Shown here in pieces: positions 1 through 10,556 of a stretch of 64,000 nt of DNA. The position numbers and the translations under genes were made by a program. Every line of letters starts with the position of its first letter. Within the stretch, counting starts at the first letter, position 1. Source of the stretch: Haematococcus lacustris (Eukaryota > Chlorophyta > Chlorophyceae > Chlamydomonadales > Haematococcaceae); the NCBI GenBank assembly GCA_030144725.1, contig JASKMD010000009.1, forward strand, positions 4,006,312 to 4,070,311, written 5' to 3'. Under the pieces are notes generated by a model. That model worked only from the letters and a program-made list of their open reading frames with translations, was not told where the DNA came from and did no database searches.

Positions 1-288
1 TGCTGCTGCCGACGCGCGTGCTCGTGTAGAGCAGCCTGAGCGACGCGGGCGGTCGCAGCGATGACTGCATGCTCCGCAACGGCTCAAATTTGAATTTCTA
101 ACTTTGATGCTTTGCTGTGCACGGCGTCCTGACTGGATAATTACTCCGGATGAGTGAAAGGTAGCTGGCTGGGTTTGCTACATTCTGAGCCAGCTAGCAT
201 AAATTTTGGCGCAGCGAGTGCAGAGTTACAGCCGTCCTACTACCAGGGGTCGGTTTACTGCCATTTTTTGAATGTTGGGAGCGCCTGA
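1..288 (+). mobile_element. TIR DNA transposon, 7-bp-TSD family, copy A (left part outside window)
   Basis: The sequence matches about 32350-32626 and the reverse complement of about 46859-47150. It ends in GTTGGGAGCGCCTGA (274-288), the exact terminal inverted repeat of the complete copy at 46859-48081. The expected 7-bp target duplication would be GTTACAG at 289-295, but its partner lies outside the window. The element stops 8 bp from the stop codon of the Deg-like gene, so it lies in that gene's 3' UTR. It also carries a UGUAA motif on the gene's strand at 230-226 that could serve as its poly(A) signal. No coding capacity was seen. Confidence 0.8.
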
Positions 289-296
289 GTTACAGA

Positions 297-3200
297 TCAC
301 TGCGCGTCTGCACATGCCCTATTTTGCGCAAGTGGATCCGAGCGTCTTCTTGGCACGCGCCGCCTCTGCTGCCGCCTCTGCAACGCCATGCCCTGCGTGC
401 GACCCGCCACAGGGTCGAAGGGCCAAGACCCCTGGAGACCGATGTCCGAAAGGTAAGTCCGCAGGCGGGCTGACATTGCGTGACTGATGCTGTGCTGGCT
501 CAGGGCTGCGATAGTGTCTTGCTTGGCTGTGGACGCGTCCAGGACCTGTTGGCAGGGCAAGGCAGGTGGGTTACCGCAAATTGGGGAGAAGCAGGTGGGG
601 CAGGGGCAGGGGCAGGGGCAGGGGCAGGGCAGGGCAGGGCGGGGCGGGGCGGGGCGGGGCGGGGCGGGGCGGGGCGGGGCGGGGCGGGGCAGGGCAGGGC
701 AGGGCAGGGCAGGGCAGGGCAGGGCAGGGCAGGGCAGGGCAGGGCAGGGCAGGGCAGGGCAGGGCAGGGCAGGGCAGGGCAGGGCAGGGCAGGGCAGGGC
801 AGGGCAGGGCAGGGCAGGGCAGGGCAGGGCAGGGCAGGGCAGGGCAGGGCAGGGCAGGGCAGGGCAGGGCAGGGCAGGGCAGGGCAGGGCAGGGCAGGGC
901 AGGGCAGGGCAGGGCAGGGCAGGGCAGGGCAGGGCAGGGCAGGGCAGGGCAGGGCAGGGCAGGGCAGGGCAGGGCAGGGCAGGGCAGGGCAGGGCAGGGC
1001 AGGGCAGGGCAGGGCAGGGGATGGAGGGTTCAGAGGGAGGACACTCGTGCCACATGAGGGAATGTTTCAAAGCATGACCTCTGAGGTGCGGGTTGCAAGT
1101 ATGGAGGAGTTGCAGGGCGGGGTATAATATGCCTAACACTCACCAGCTGATGACCATCCGTTGACTCCAGACGTAGGAAACCTTTGCTGCCAATGCTGCC
1201 ACCACTGGAGCTGCTGCTGTTGCTGCTGGACCCCCGGCTAGGCCCATCCCTAGGGCTGGAGGTCAGGTCCACCAGCAAGACAGCTAGTTGGGCCATGTCC
1301 AGAATAGGCACACCGTTCACCCTGTGCATGTGTGACATCATGATGCCCACATGGCAGCAGGTTTTGTATGAACAGCTGCCTAACTACTCTGACAATGTAG
1401 CAGCCATCAGGGAGCATCACACTTGTACTACAGCAACACACCTTCAGCAATGAGATGTGTGTCACACTATGGTGTGTGTCATGTAACACTTGTGAGCAAC
1501 ACATAAGAGACAGGCTTGCACTGCCTCTGCGAGAAGTCACGAGCACAAGCTGAAGCATGCGCGGTAGCTGGTGTGGTGCGCTCGCAAATGAGAGTGCTGC
1601 CACCGGAGTCGTACTGGCTCCACGACGCACGGTACTGACAGACTAGTAGCAAAGCAGCTGTAGTTGAACGACATAAGAGGCAGCAGTGTGGGTGTTCTGG
1701 CCTTGTTTGCCAAAGGTACATGTGGCTTGCAGCAGTATTTTTAGGTTTTCTGCGCCCTCGCTGCGGCGTTGCTGTGGCCTTGTTGCGCGGCTGCTGTACC
1801 CTTGCTGCGTCGTCGTTGTGTTTGAACCAGTGATGCAGAATTACATGTAATTTTACAAAATTACATGTAATTACACGCGTAATTCTGTAACTTTGTAACT
1901 TTGTAATTACATGGTTGTCCGCAGGGAAATCGTGTAATTACATACGGCCATGTAATTACGTAATTACAGACTCGCGCAGCAGGCCGTCGGCTATCGTCGC
2001 AACATGTCGGAGGCTTCACAACAATATAAGAAGCGGATGGCCTCAGGGCTGAGAGGCACATCGCTTCCTTCGCCACTGTTGCCCAGTGGACTTGGAGGCT
2101 CATTCATGAAGAGACACAAGACTCAGACGAAGTCGGCGTGGGTGATGGAACAGCTAACGGCCGTCACAATACCAACAAGCGACCCCGGCGAGACTGACGG
2201 CCATGTCGACGGCGTTCTACGCTATTCTTGCAATCACAAGGAGGCGAGCAGTAACAAGGACCGCCTTAAGAGACATCTCTTGCACTGCACCAAGTTTCTG
2301 GCCAGCACGCAGGCATTGAACATCGCCAAGACCTTCCCAGAACTCGCGGCAGCCATTGAAGCGTACAAGCAAGAGAACGAGGATGTTGTGACCACCCCGA
2401 GCAGCAAGTCGACAACTCGCGCAGGTGACCATCATCTCTGGACATGTTAGGAGGGTGTTAGGACGTGTTAGGAGGGTGCAATAGTACTTAACTATTGTTT
2501 ATGTTCTGTGCACATTACAGGAAATGGTGGACAAAGGACGCTTTGCCAACGACTTGGTGAAGCTGATTGTGATGCAACCTCCCCTTCAACATCGTGGACA
2601 ACCCAACGGTCAAGACCTGCAATGCCTGTCAAGCCTCTCTCGTGACCAGGTGCACTATTACCCCCTCCCAATCCCATGTGCTCATCACCACCACCTCCCA
2701 AACCCCTCCACCACCTCCCAGCACCTCCCAAGCACCACCCAGCCCACCACCTCCCAAGCCCTGCCCTGCCCTTAACTGCCCGGCCCGGCCCGGCCTGCCC
2801 AGGTTAGCAGAATCCTAGATGACTTATGTCTTGACCCTTTACCCCTACACTCTATGCCAACGTTTGAGCCATGGTGGGAACTGAACAGCTGCTTGGTGGA
2901 GCTGATGGTCCCCGTGGCTCAGCTATTGACAGCCATCCAAGCAGATCACGCCAACCTTGCGGACGTGCACTATGGCTTGGCCATAGTGGATAAGTGGTTT
3001 GGTGATGCCACCAGGTGAGACACTACCTCCACCCCACCCCACCCCACCCCACCCAACCCAACCCACCCCAACCCCACCCCACCCCACCCCACCTGACCTG
3101 ACCTGACCTGACCTGACCTGACCCCACTATGTACAGGAAGGTGCCCATGGAGTTTGTGGACGAGGTGATGGAACCCCGTGGCCTGGTGGCGCAGGTATGG

Positions 3201-6200
3201 CTCAAAGCTGCCACACCTACAGTCTGTTCAGTGCCTTCAAGTTCATTTGGAGCGACCGGCGCTCACGATTGCTGCTAGGGCGCATGTGGATCATGTCCTT
3301 TGTGTTCTTCAACACACGGGTCATGACTCGCAAGGAGCATCACGCATCAGCTGAGGCACAAGAGGAGTGGGAGAGCTTCATTGCAGCCCAGGTAGTGTTG
3401 GATGCCCCTCAGCTATAGCATGCACATACACCCCACAGTGGTATTGCAAGACAGGGCTTGTGCAGCCTGGAGCGGGCAGCCTGTAGCGCGTAGCCTCAAG
3501 CTGGATGGTTTTGTTGTGTTGTGTGTCTTGTGTTGTCTTACCTTGTTGTAGAGGTAGGTATAGCATGGTGCCAGCAGCCAGGAGTGCCTAGCCCAGCCCA
3601 GCCCAGCCTAGCCCAGCGCGGTGTGGTGGGGTGGGGTGTGGTGTGGTGTTGACTTGGTGTTGTGGTGACTTGTGGTGACTTGGTGTGGTGTTGTGTGGTG
3701 TGGTGTTGACTTGTGTAGTTGCTTGTGCAAGTATCCCCGTCTTGACTGAGATGAATTGGTCGGTAGGACCCTGCATAGGGTCAGTAGGACCCTGCACAGG
3801 GCTAGTACTGGTGGGACCCTATACATGGTCGGTAGTTCTTCTATCAGGGCTCCTGGTGTCATTAAAGGTTGTCTAAGGATGACCCTACACAACTCTCAAG
3901 ATGTCGGCTGAAGAAAACGAGCCAGTGAGGAGAAAAGCTGGTTGTAATTCCCTGTAATTACATGTAATTTACATGTAATTACATGTAAATTACATGTAAT
4001 TACACGGCGTAAGTAAGTAAGTAACTTTGTAACTTTGTAATGCCGCATCACTGGTTTGAACACGGACCTGAACTACACAGTTTAAGTTGAGGAGGCGCAC
4101 CTGTTGAGGCGACGCATTGGCGTCTTTCCAATCTCAGCCCCGTAGCCCTCTTCCACCACACTGCCGTCCAGCAGCTCTGACATGATGACGACCTGCGTGA
4201 CATCACCACCACCTGAAAGGCCTGCACCACACCAGGCTGTGCCTCTCCCCATGAGGGGTACTTACAAAGACTTGTCAAACCCACTCTGACCTGACAGCCA
4301 ACCTGTACAGGCAACACCCCAACGGGCCCTGCCAGCATACCATGTCATTTGAGCTTTTCTAGTAAGATCACAAGTGAGGGGGCGGACCCATTGGGCTGCG
4401 CTGGCCTGCATTTGCACTGGGTGAACAGGCTTGTGAGGCTTTTGTGCTCATGTTGAATGCAGAGTGAGGGCGTCCTTAGGCTAGCATGTGCACATGCAGT
4501 AGGGAAAGAAGCACCAAAGGTGTATCACCTTTGGTGTGAGGAGCAAGATGCGGGGATGCCAAGGGGTAGGAATGATGGGAACATCAGGGGCAGGGAGCAC
4601 ATAGCATGGTGGTAATGGTAGGTTGAGTTCAGCCAGGCTCCTGCTGAGTTTACGTTGGTCAGGCAAAACAATGCCAAGCAGGTAGGGTGGTGAGTGCCAG
4701 GGCGGGACCCACCCTCCTTGCCATCTAAATGACGGTGTGGCGGTGACATACCCAGCAGGCCAGAGTGACATGGCATGATACACATCTTGGCAGGCCCTCA
4801 CTTGCTCGCCAGCACCTAGGGTTGGTATGGGGCGCTCCAAGGCTGCGTCAATGCCCAGGTGCCCAGCTCCCCAGTGGTGGCGGTCACTGCGCACAGGACA
4901 GCATCAGGGGCAGCGTGAAAGCTGCAAAGCGCAGGTCAGGGTCACGGCCAGGGCCAGGGTCAGGGTCAGAGGAGGTCCAACGCCAGGGTCAGGGTCAGGG
5001 TCGGGGCCAGGGTCAGGGTCAGGGTCAGGGTCAGGGTCAGGGTCAGGGTCAGGATCAGGGTCAGGGTCAGGCAGCACCTTGCAGGCCTGCTTGGCTCTGG
5101 CCGCAGTCTAGAGTACAGGAGGGGCACAGTAAGCTGGAGGAGCACCAGCCCTGCCACGATGAGGTAGTTGGGGCGGTTGCCCAGTGTGTTGATTGGGACC
5201 AGAGGCGGGGGGCTGCTCAACCTGCGGCAGGGCAGCGCAGGGCTGCCACATCAGGAGTGTCTCACACGAAGAGTGCCTCGCTACCGTCGCCACAGCAGAG
5301 ACTGCTGCCATTCACGCGCCCCTGCCCTGTTTAGTCATCCAGCACATACCAAATCGCACGGCAAAATGCATGTACAAGGTTTTCATGCAAAACATATGGC
5401 GACAAAATATTCCACCCACACTGTTGCGAGACATGCGATCATGAAGTTGATGTCGAGGCTGTCAGGCCCTGCATCCCTACACGCATCGCTTTTCACGAAC
5501 AGCACCGCTATGCACTCCAACGCCGAGGCACAACACTGGTGCCAGGTTCCATGCTGCTGTTGTTGTAGATTGTCAAGCCTTCAGGTTTAAAGTGTGAGGC
5601 ATAGACGAAGTCTTTCTTTCTTTTCCCTCCCTCCCTTCCTTTCTTCCTTCCTTCCTTCCTACTTTCCTACCTTACTTCTTTTTTTCTTCCTTCTTTCCTT
5701 CCCTCCTTCCTTCCTTCCTTCTTTACTTTCTTCTTTCTTTCTTCCTTTGCAGGTCAGGTAATGAAGTACACACCAACCGCACTGTCACCAGTGGCCAAGC
5801 CAGGTCTCTGGTTGGCACACATTGGTGAGGGATTTGCTGGTGAACGCCACCAACAGCTGGTGTGTCATCCACTGTAGCTCACCGCCACCTGGGCCACAGC
5901 CAGGGCAGCAGCCCCTGAGCCACCTGCTTCAGGTCCTTTGCACCGCCACTCACCGCAGCTGCAGAGCCAACTCCTCGCCCCCACGCAGCACTGTGACGGG
6001 CAGCTGGTCTCCAACCTGGCGAGTGCTACTGCAGGGTCAGAGGGCAGGTAGCACACAACAGGACGCCAGGCATTCAGGGTAGCGTGGCAAGGTGGCATGG
6101 CACCAAGCGCTGAGGGTCAGGGTGCCATGAGGGAGGACAGGGTTACTGCCCTGCTGGCGTGACTGACCGCGATGGGCACAAGGGAAGTTTGAGCACCATG

Positions 6201-6708
6201 GTAACACAGTGAGAGTGAGAGTGCAAGTGGGAGGGAGAAGTGCGGCATCAGGATGAAAGACGATAGCGAGGAGTGAAGACCAGGGGGTGTGCTTGCAGGC
6301 AGGGTGGCAGACAGGCTGGCTGGCACCTGCAGAACCCGAAGAGCACGCGCTGGCGGGGGTCGCAGCAGGACAGTGCCATCAGCCGCGACAGCTTGGCCAG
6401 CGATTGAGGTCAGCACGTCCCCAGGCCTTAAAGCAGAGGAAGCCGAGCCGCCCGGGTCAACCGCTGTCACCAACACGCCTGCCGGCAGCCAAGGTGTCAC
6501 TAAGGTGCCGCTAAGGTGCCAGTTAAGTGCCACTAAGGTGCCACGCCATGCAGTCACAAACCCACTTGGCCAACACGGAAAATGTAGCTGTACAGCGGGT
6601 GTCAATGGGGACGGCAGTAGCGCTGCTGTACCGCCACTTGACCAGCATGGGGATGAGGCATGGGAATGGGGTAGAGATACGATAAGGGGGAGGAGGCATG
6701 ATGATGGT

Positions 6709-6779
<71 letters not shown>

Positions 6780-7177
6780 CAAGACACGGCGGCAGCAGCA
6801 GTTTGGTGCGCCGCAGAGCAGTGGCAAAGTGGACTGAGCCACCAGGCAGGCTGCCCACCCCAGACCCACCTGGCTGCCGAGGTGTCAAGCCCAGGTGCGC
6901 CCGCATGCTCTCATTCTCCAGCCCCCTCCACCTCAACCCCAGGAAGGGCATGCCGCGCAAGCCCCCCAGCACACTGCCATGCGCCGCCAGCCGGTGGTCA
7001 CCAGCCTCAGCAGAAGACAAGGGAGGAATGTGTCCCTCTCCATCTGGGGTGAGCCTGTGGCTATGGCTATGACTGTGGCTGCGGGTGAGGTTGAGGCTGG
7101 GGCTGGCACTGAGGCTAGGATGATCGATGGTTGTTGCAGCTAATCCAGGCTCTGTACTGGTCCAACTACTTTCTAAA

Positions 7178-7213
<36 letters not shown>

Positions 7214-8615
7214 TGGAAATCGCTGCTGCCCCGGCTTAGATTAGTGGTGCTGCAGCTGCTGCTGCGATCATTGTCACTACTGCTGCTGCTGCCTGTGTTG
7301 CTGCTGTCATTGTTAAGGCCCAGGGGCAGCTGGTGATGTTGTGTGGCCATAGGCCCAGCACTCAGCTGGCTGTCACACTCAACCAGCAAGCCAGCCTCGG
7401 GGAAGGCGTTGGGTAGGGCTTCAAGCCGGACTGCAGGAAGAGCTTCAGGTGTGCAGCTGCTGTCCCTACAACTGAGAAGCGCTGCAGCATCCTGTCTGTT
7501 GGCGTCAATCCTGGCTGTCTGTACCTGAGCTGCCAACCAAGGCGGCAGCAAGCTGGGTTTCCTGCTCCCTGGCAGTGGCAAGGTTTGACTTGCTTGGTCG
7601 CCTGTCCGCGCAGGCCCTGCTATTCCGCCAATGGCTGCCAGCCCCTGCGGCGGTGCGTGGCCTGCGGTGCCTCGCCGGTCCGCGTCTTCCGGCCGCTGCT
7701 CGGCTCCTCGGCGGCAGGCTGCGTGCCAATCGTACAGCACGTGCTGCAGCACCAGCGATGGCAGGGCGTAGCCCACGTTCTCCACACTGTCCTCGTCACT
7801 GCCCTCACTCTCGTCACCGTCGTCGCTCTCGGATCCTTCTCCGGGCTCGAAGGAATCCAAGCCCTCCTCGTCATATCTGCGAGACAGTGATCCCAAGCAA
7901 GGCCGAACCGCATCCGCAACGCCGCGAACCACGGGGCTCCTTCGTGCATGCCGCGGCACAACAGGCATGCGGATCGAAGCGAGAAGTGAGCGATGGTGTG
8001 TCCAGTACAATTTGTCTTCCGCCCGAACCCTCCTGTACTACCAGGACCTCTTCAAGTTGCCTGTCCCACGCCCTCTCAATCTTTACAGCTCATCGCCACT
8101 TTAGTGGCGCGTTGCCCCACCCCGATATCGCCCAAAACACTCGCACCTTTCCATCCAGGTTTGAGCGTGCGACTTTTGAAACGCCATGCCTAGAACCCGG
8201 CCAGCAACGTCCATCACCGGGCCCCCCCATACGCCGTTGTTCAATGGGGCATCCACCTGCGGTCCCACCACCCACAGGAGCATGAATAGCCCCAGCCACT
8301 TAGCAGCCACCCTGGCGGTGGGAGCAGCAGGACCACTGCCAACAGCCCCACCATCAGTGAGCCACTGCTGCTGCGTCAGCACCCCTTCCCACCCCCACCC
8401 CCAGCTGCTGGCGGTGTCCCCTGTGCGCTGCTGCGCCTGCTGGCCCCTTTGCCTGCCTGCCTCTGCACCTGCAGCGCCATGAGGCTGCGGCCGCTGTGGC
8501 TGCACTCCACCAGCTCCATGCGGGAAATTACTCCTGACGTCACACACAGCGTGGAGCCGCCTATGGAGAAGCCCACAGCATACACGGGCTCCTGCATAGA
8601 CACACAGCAAGGGGA

Positions 8616-8647
<32 letters not shown>

Positions 8648-9389
8648 CTGGGCTTGGTGCCAGAGCTGGTGCTGCTGATGCTCCTCCTCCTGCTGCTCCC
8701 CCTGCTGCGGCGACGGCGGCGGCAACAGCTGTTGCTGGCTTTGGCGGTGGTGGTGGTGGTGCTGCTGCTGCTGCTGCTGTACACTAGTGTGGGTTGGTGT
8801 ACTGTGGGTGTTGTAGCCAGAGGGCGGTCAGGAGGAGGGGAGGAGGCTGGAAGGACAGCACCACAGGGGTGTAAGGACAGCACCACCGCCTGAGGCCTGT
8901 GGTGCTACTGGGTGCCTGTGGAGCCTGTGGTGCTACTGGAGTAGGCCTGCAATGCTGCTGGGTGCCAGGCGGCCTCACCTGCAGCCGCGGTAGAGGACCC
9001 AACTCCACCTGCTGCAGGCCTGACCAGAAGTCTGGGTGGTGGGCCCACCCCTCCCCCTCCTCCCCCTGCCCCTCCTCCCCCACCAACTCGCCGTTGCCCT
9101 CCGCTGACACAGCCGTTTCTTGCTCTTTTACCCCCTGCCCCTCCCTTAGACCCTTAAAGCTTTCCAGCTGCCCGCTGCTGCCTGTTGGGCTGTCCACAGT
9201 CAGCAGCGCCACGTCAGCATCAGGGGAGATGGCTAGCACCCGGGCGAGCCACCGACGCTCCTCGCCCACCCTGCGCACCTCCACCTGCAACCAGCGGCAG
9301 CAGCAGCAGCAGACACACAGCAGCTATGCAGCAGGAGCAGCAGCAGTGCATCTAGTACACCACCAATACCAGCAGCAGCAGCAGCAGTG

Positions 9390-9426
<37 letters not shown>

Positions 9427-10310
9427 GCCCCCCCCAGCTCTTCCCTCCCCCCCTCACCCACTCGCCGCCCTGCCCCTGCACCCCCTCCCCCCACCCCTGC
9501 CACCCCTCCCCCGCCCCTGCACCCCCCACTCCTGCCTTGCTGGCATGCTCCACAGCTCCCGCGGTGGTCATCAGCACTCGGCCCTCCACGTCAGCTACAA
9601 ACGCGGGTGCTGGTGCTGCGGGCGGTGTCCCCCATCTCCCAGGGCCGCCCATAGTCCGGCAGGCTGTGCACCGTGGTGACCTGTGCTGCAGACAAGGGGC
9701 GGCAGGGCAGGGGGAGGGGCATACCAGGAGCCTTCATGCGGCTCTGAGCCAGCAAGGCTGGAGCAGTGTGTGCATGGCAGGAGTGACCGCAAAGACAAGA
9801 GTGGTGAAAAAGGGGGGTGAGGGTGATGATGCAGACGAGGCACATAAGCATATTGGGCATGCACATGGAGGATGGTGAGCATGCTGGGCTCATGCTGGCT
9901 AGCCCTGTCAAGTCAAAACCGTTGGCATACGGCTGGACCCTTTAGTAACCCCTTGAGCAGTGGCCCACCTGCACAACTCGCTGCATGCAGCTGGTGGTCG
10001 AGGGCACTTTGCTCGGCATTGTGGCTGCTGGGCGCAGGGGCAGGCCCGTCGTCTCAGACCAGGCGTCTTCATTGTTGGCCAGGGCTGCCTGTGTCAGCAC
10101 TGCTGGCGTGTAGAAGCGCGCTTTGCTGCTTCTCGTCCATGAGCGTGACATGGAGCTAGCATCGCGGCTCACGTCGAGCAGTCCATTTGCGGCCGGTCGC
10201 GACAGCTGGCGATGATGATGAGCATTACCGCACCCAACAGTCGCGCACGGTTTCATAAGCAAACGCCTTTCACAGACATGAGCAGACGAAGCAAGTACAT
10301 GGCACGACAA
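297..10310 (-). CDS. DEG2-type Deg/HtrA serine-protease homologue, catalytic residues lost, one frameshift
   Basis: Exons, minus strand in order: 10310-9969, 9680-9536, 9284-8979, 8591-8469, 8256-8147, 7876-6870, 6478-6327, 6015-5954, 5221-5078, 4886-4802, 4192-4101, 1321-1144, 545-297; about 997 aa. All splice phases agree except exon 2, which has 145 nt. Plant DEG2-like landmarks run in order: FW-x-G-L with LPRLQ, VGFSIGG followed by VTSGVISRME, DAPLN, ENVGYALP, one PDZ domain (GVLVTAVDP, exon 7), PNYLIVAGLV, VVIMSELL, VNGVPI and VLDAS-x-AK. The TNAHVV site reads TTAGAV (His to Gly) and GNSGGP reads GVWGGP (Ser to Trp); the Asp (DADVALL) remains. Exon 6 carries a Ser/Thr/His-rich insert of about 230 residues. 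The N-terminus could be an organellar transit peptide. Intron 2 has a GC donor (9535-9534), and intron 11 contains a hAT transposon. It could be a non-catalytic paralogue or a young pseudogene. Confidence 0.87.
604..1019. repeat. (GGGGC)n then (AGGGC)n pentamer microsatellite
   Basis: About 80 pentamers in an intron of the Deg-like gene, between the exon ending at 1144 and the last exon starting at 545. A GGGGC block is followed by a long homogeneous AGGGC block. It is open in several frames only because the 5-bp unit lacks stops. Confidence 0.97.
1820..4061 (+). mobile_element. hAT-superfamily DNA transposon (element 1828-4053) with 8-bp TSD
   Basis: The terminal inverted repeats are CAGTGATGC (1828-1836) and GCATCACTG (4045-4053). 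The flanking direct repeats are GTTTGAAC at 1820-1827 and 4054-4061, an 8-bp target duplication typical of hAT. Subterminal regions on both sides carry copies of TTACATGTAATT and TAACTTTG. The interior has BED-like zinc-finger and hAT-transposase-like segments interrupted by frameshifts, plus CCCCAC and CTGAC microsatellites (3022-3121). It lies inside the 2.8-kb intron 11 of the Deg-like gene, on the opposite strand. Confidence 0.93.
2004..3418 (+). pseudogene. hAT transposase remnant (BED finger plus catalytic-domain pieces)
   Basis: The ORF at 2004-2450 has a Lys/Arg-rich start and a BED-like motif: a Cys, then DRLKRHLLHC about 12 residues on. Further segments in shifting frames continue a hAT-like order: NLPFNIVDN near 2580-2610 (one base out of frame with the segment before it), a WWELN...VPVAQLLTAIQ segment at 2830-3016 ending in a good GT donor, then an exon-like piece at 3136-3194 and an open segment at 3197-3418. 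No intact DDE/RW core can be assembled, so this copy looks non-autonomous. The hAT assignment rests on the 8-bp target duplication and TIR as much as on the protein. Confidence 0.62.
4940..5071. repeat. (GGGTCA)n hexamer microsatellite in an intron of the Deg-like gene
   Basis: Tandem GGTCAG/GGCCAG hexamers between exons 5221-5078 and 4886-4802. The same hexamer family reappears in an intron of the TFIIF alpha gene at 13708-13918. Confidence 0.93.
5608..5752. repeat. Polypyrimidine tract (CTTC/CCTT-rich)
   Basis: An almost pure C/T stretch inside the intron of the Deg-like gene between exons 6015-5954 and 5221-5078. No coding signal. Confidence 0.85.
6708..6777. repeat. (CAG)n trinucleotide repeat, intronic
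   Basis: About 23 uninterrupted CAG units in the 390-bp intron between exon 7876-6870 and the PDZ exon 6478-6327. The splice phase across the intron is conserved, so the tract is spliced out rather than read as polyamino acid. Confidence 0.92.
9297..9424. repeat. CAG-rich repeat, intronic
   Basis: Two CAG blocks separated by unique sequence in intron 2 of the Deg-like gene, close to the acceptor of exon 9284-8979. Confidence 0.8.
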
Positions 10311-10479
10311 AGCTCATGGAAAATGACAGCCAGCGCCCGACCAACTTGGCAAATATATGTCGCTGCCGGTAGCAGTAGCTGATCTATCTGTCCAATACGG
10401 CCGGGCCGCTCCCTAGTGGCTTAGTTGATAACATGTTCATCTTACAACTCAGAGGTCGAGAATACAAGGGGCCAGCCAA

Positions 10480-10556
10480 ACAAACTCATTCAACATGGAA
10501 CAACATGCGCGTACAAGCTGAGCGATGGAAAGGAGACGGGCTACTGGTCAGTGCCC
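10480..10556 (+). pseudogene. Fragment of DJ-1 gene exon 1 plus its splice donor, behind a shared leader
   Basis: 10517-10556 repeats 55074-55112 of the DJ-1 gene with one mismatch, covering the codons for [11 protein letters not shown] and the following GTCAGTG donor. The roughly 30 bases before it (10484-10514, ending in CATTCAACATGGAACAACA) are absent from the real gene but precede another DJ-1 fragment at 49131-49162. After the donor the sequence runs straight into the CCCCG array. Confidence 0.85.

Noticed and set aside
480..1127. Long reading frames on both strands of the AGGGC repeat
   Set aside because: They exist only because the 5-bp unit has no stop in any frame; the segment is an intron of the Deg-like gene.
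6117..8010. Separate minus-strand genes for polyLeu/polyCys, poly-Ser or PDZ proteins
   Set aside because: The PDZ and ENVGYALP segments are exons 7 and 6 of the single Deg-like gene; polyLeu/polyCys comes from an intronic CAG tract.
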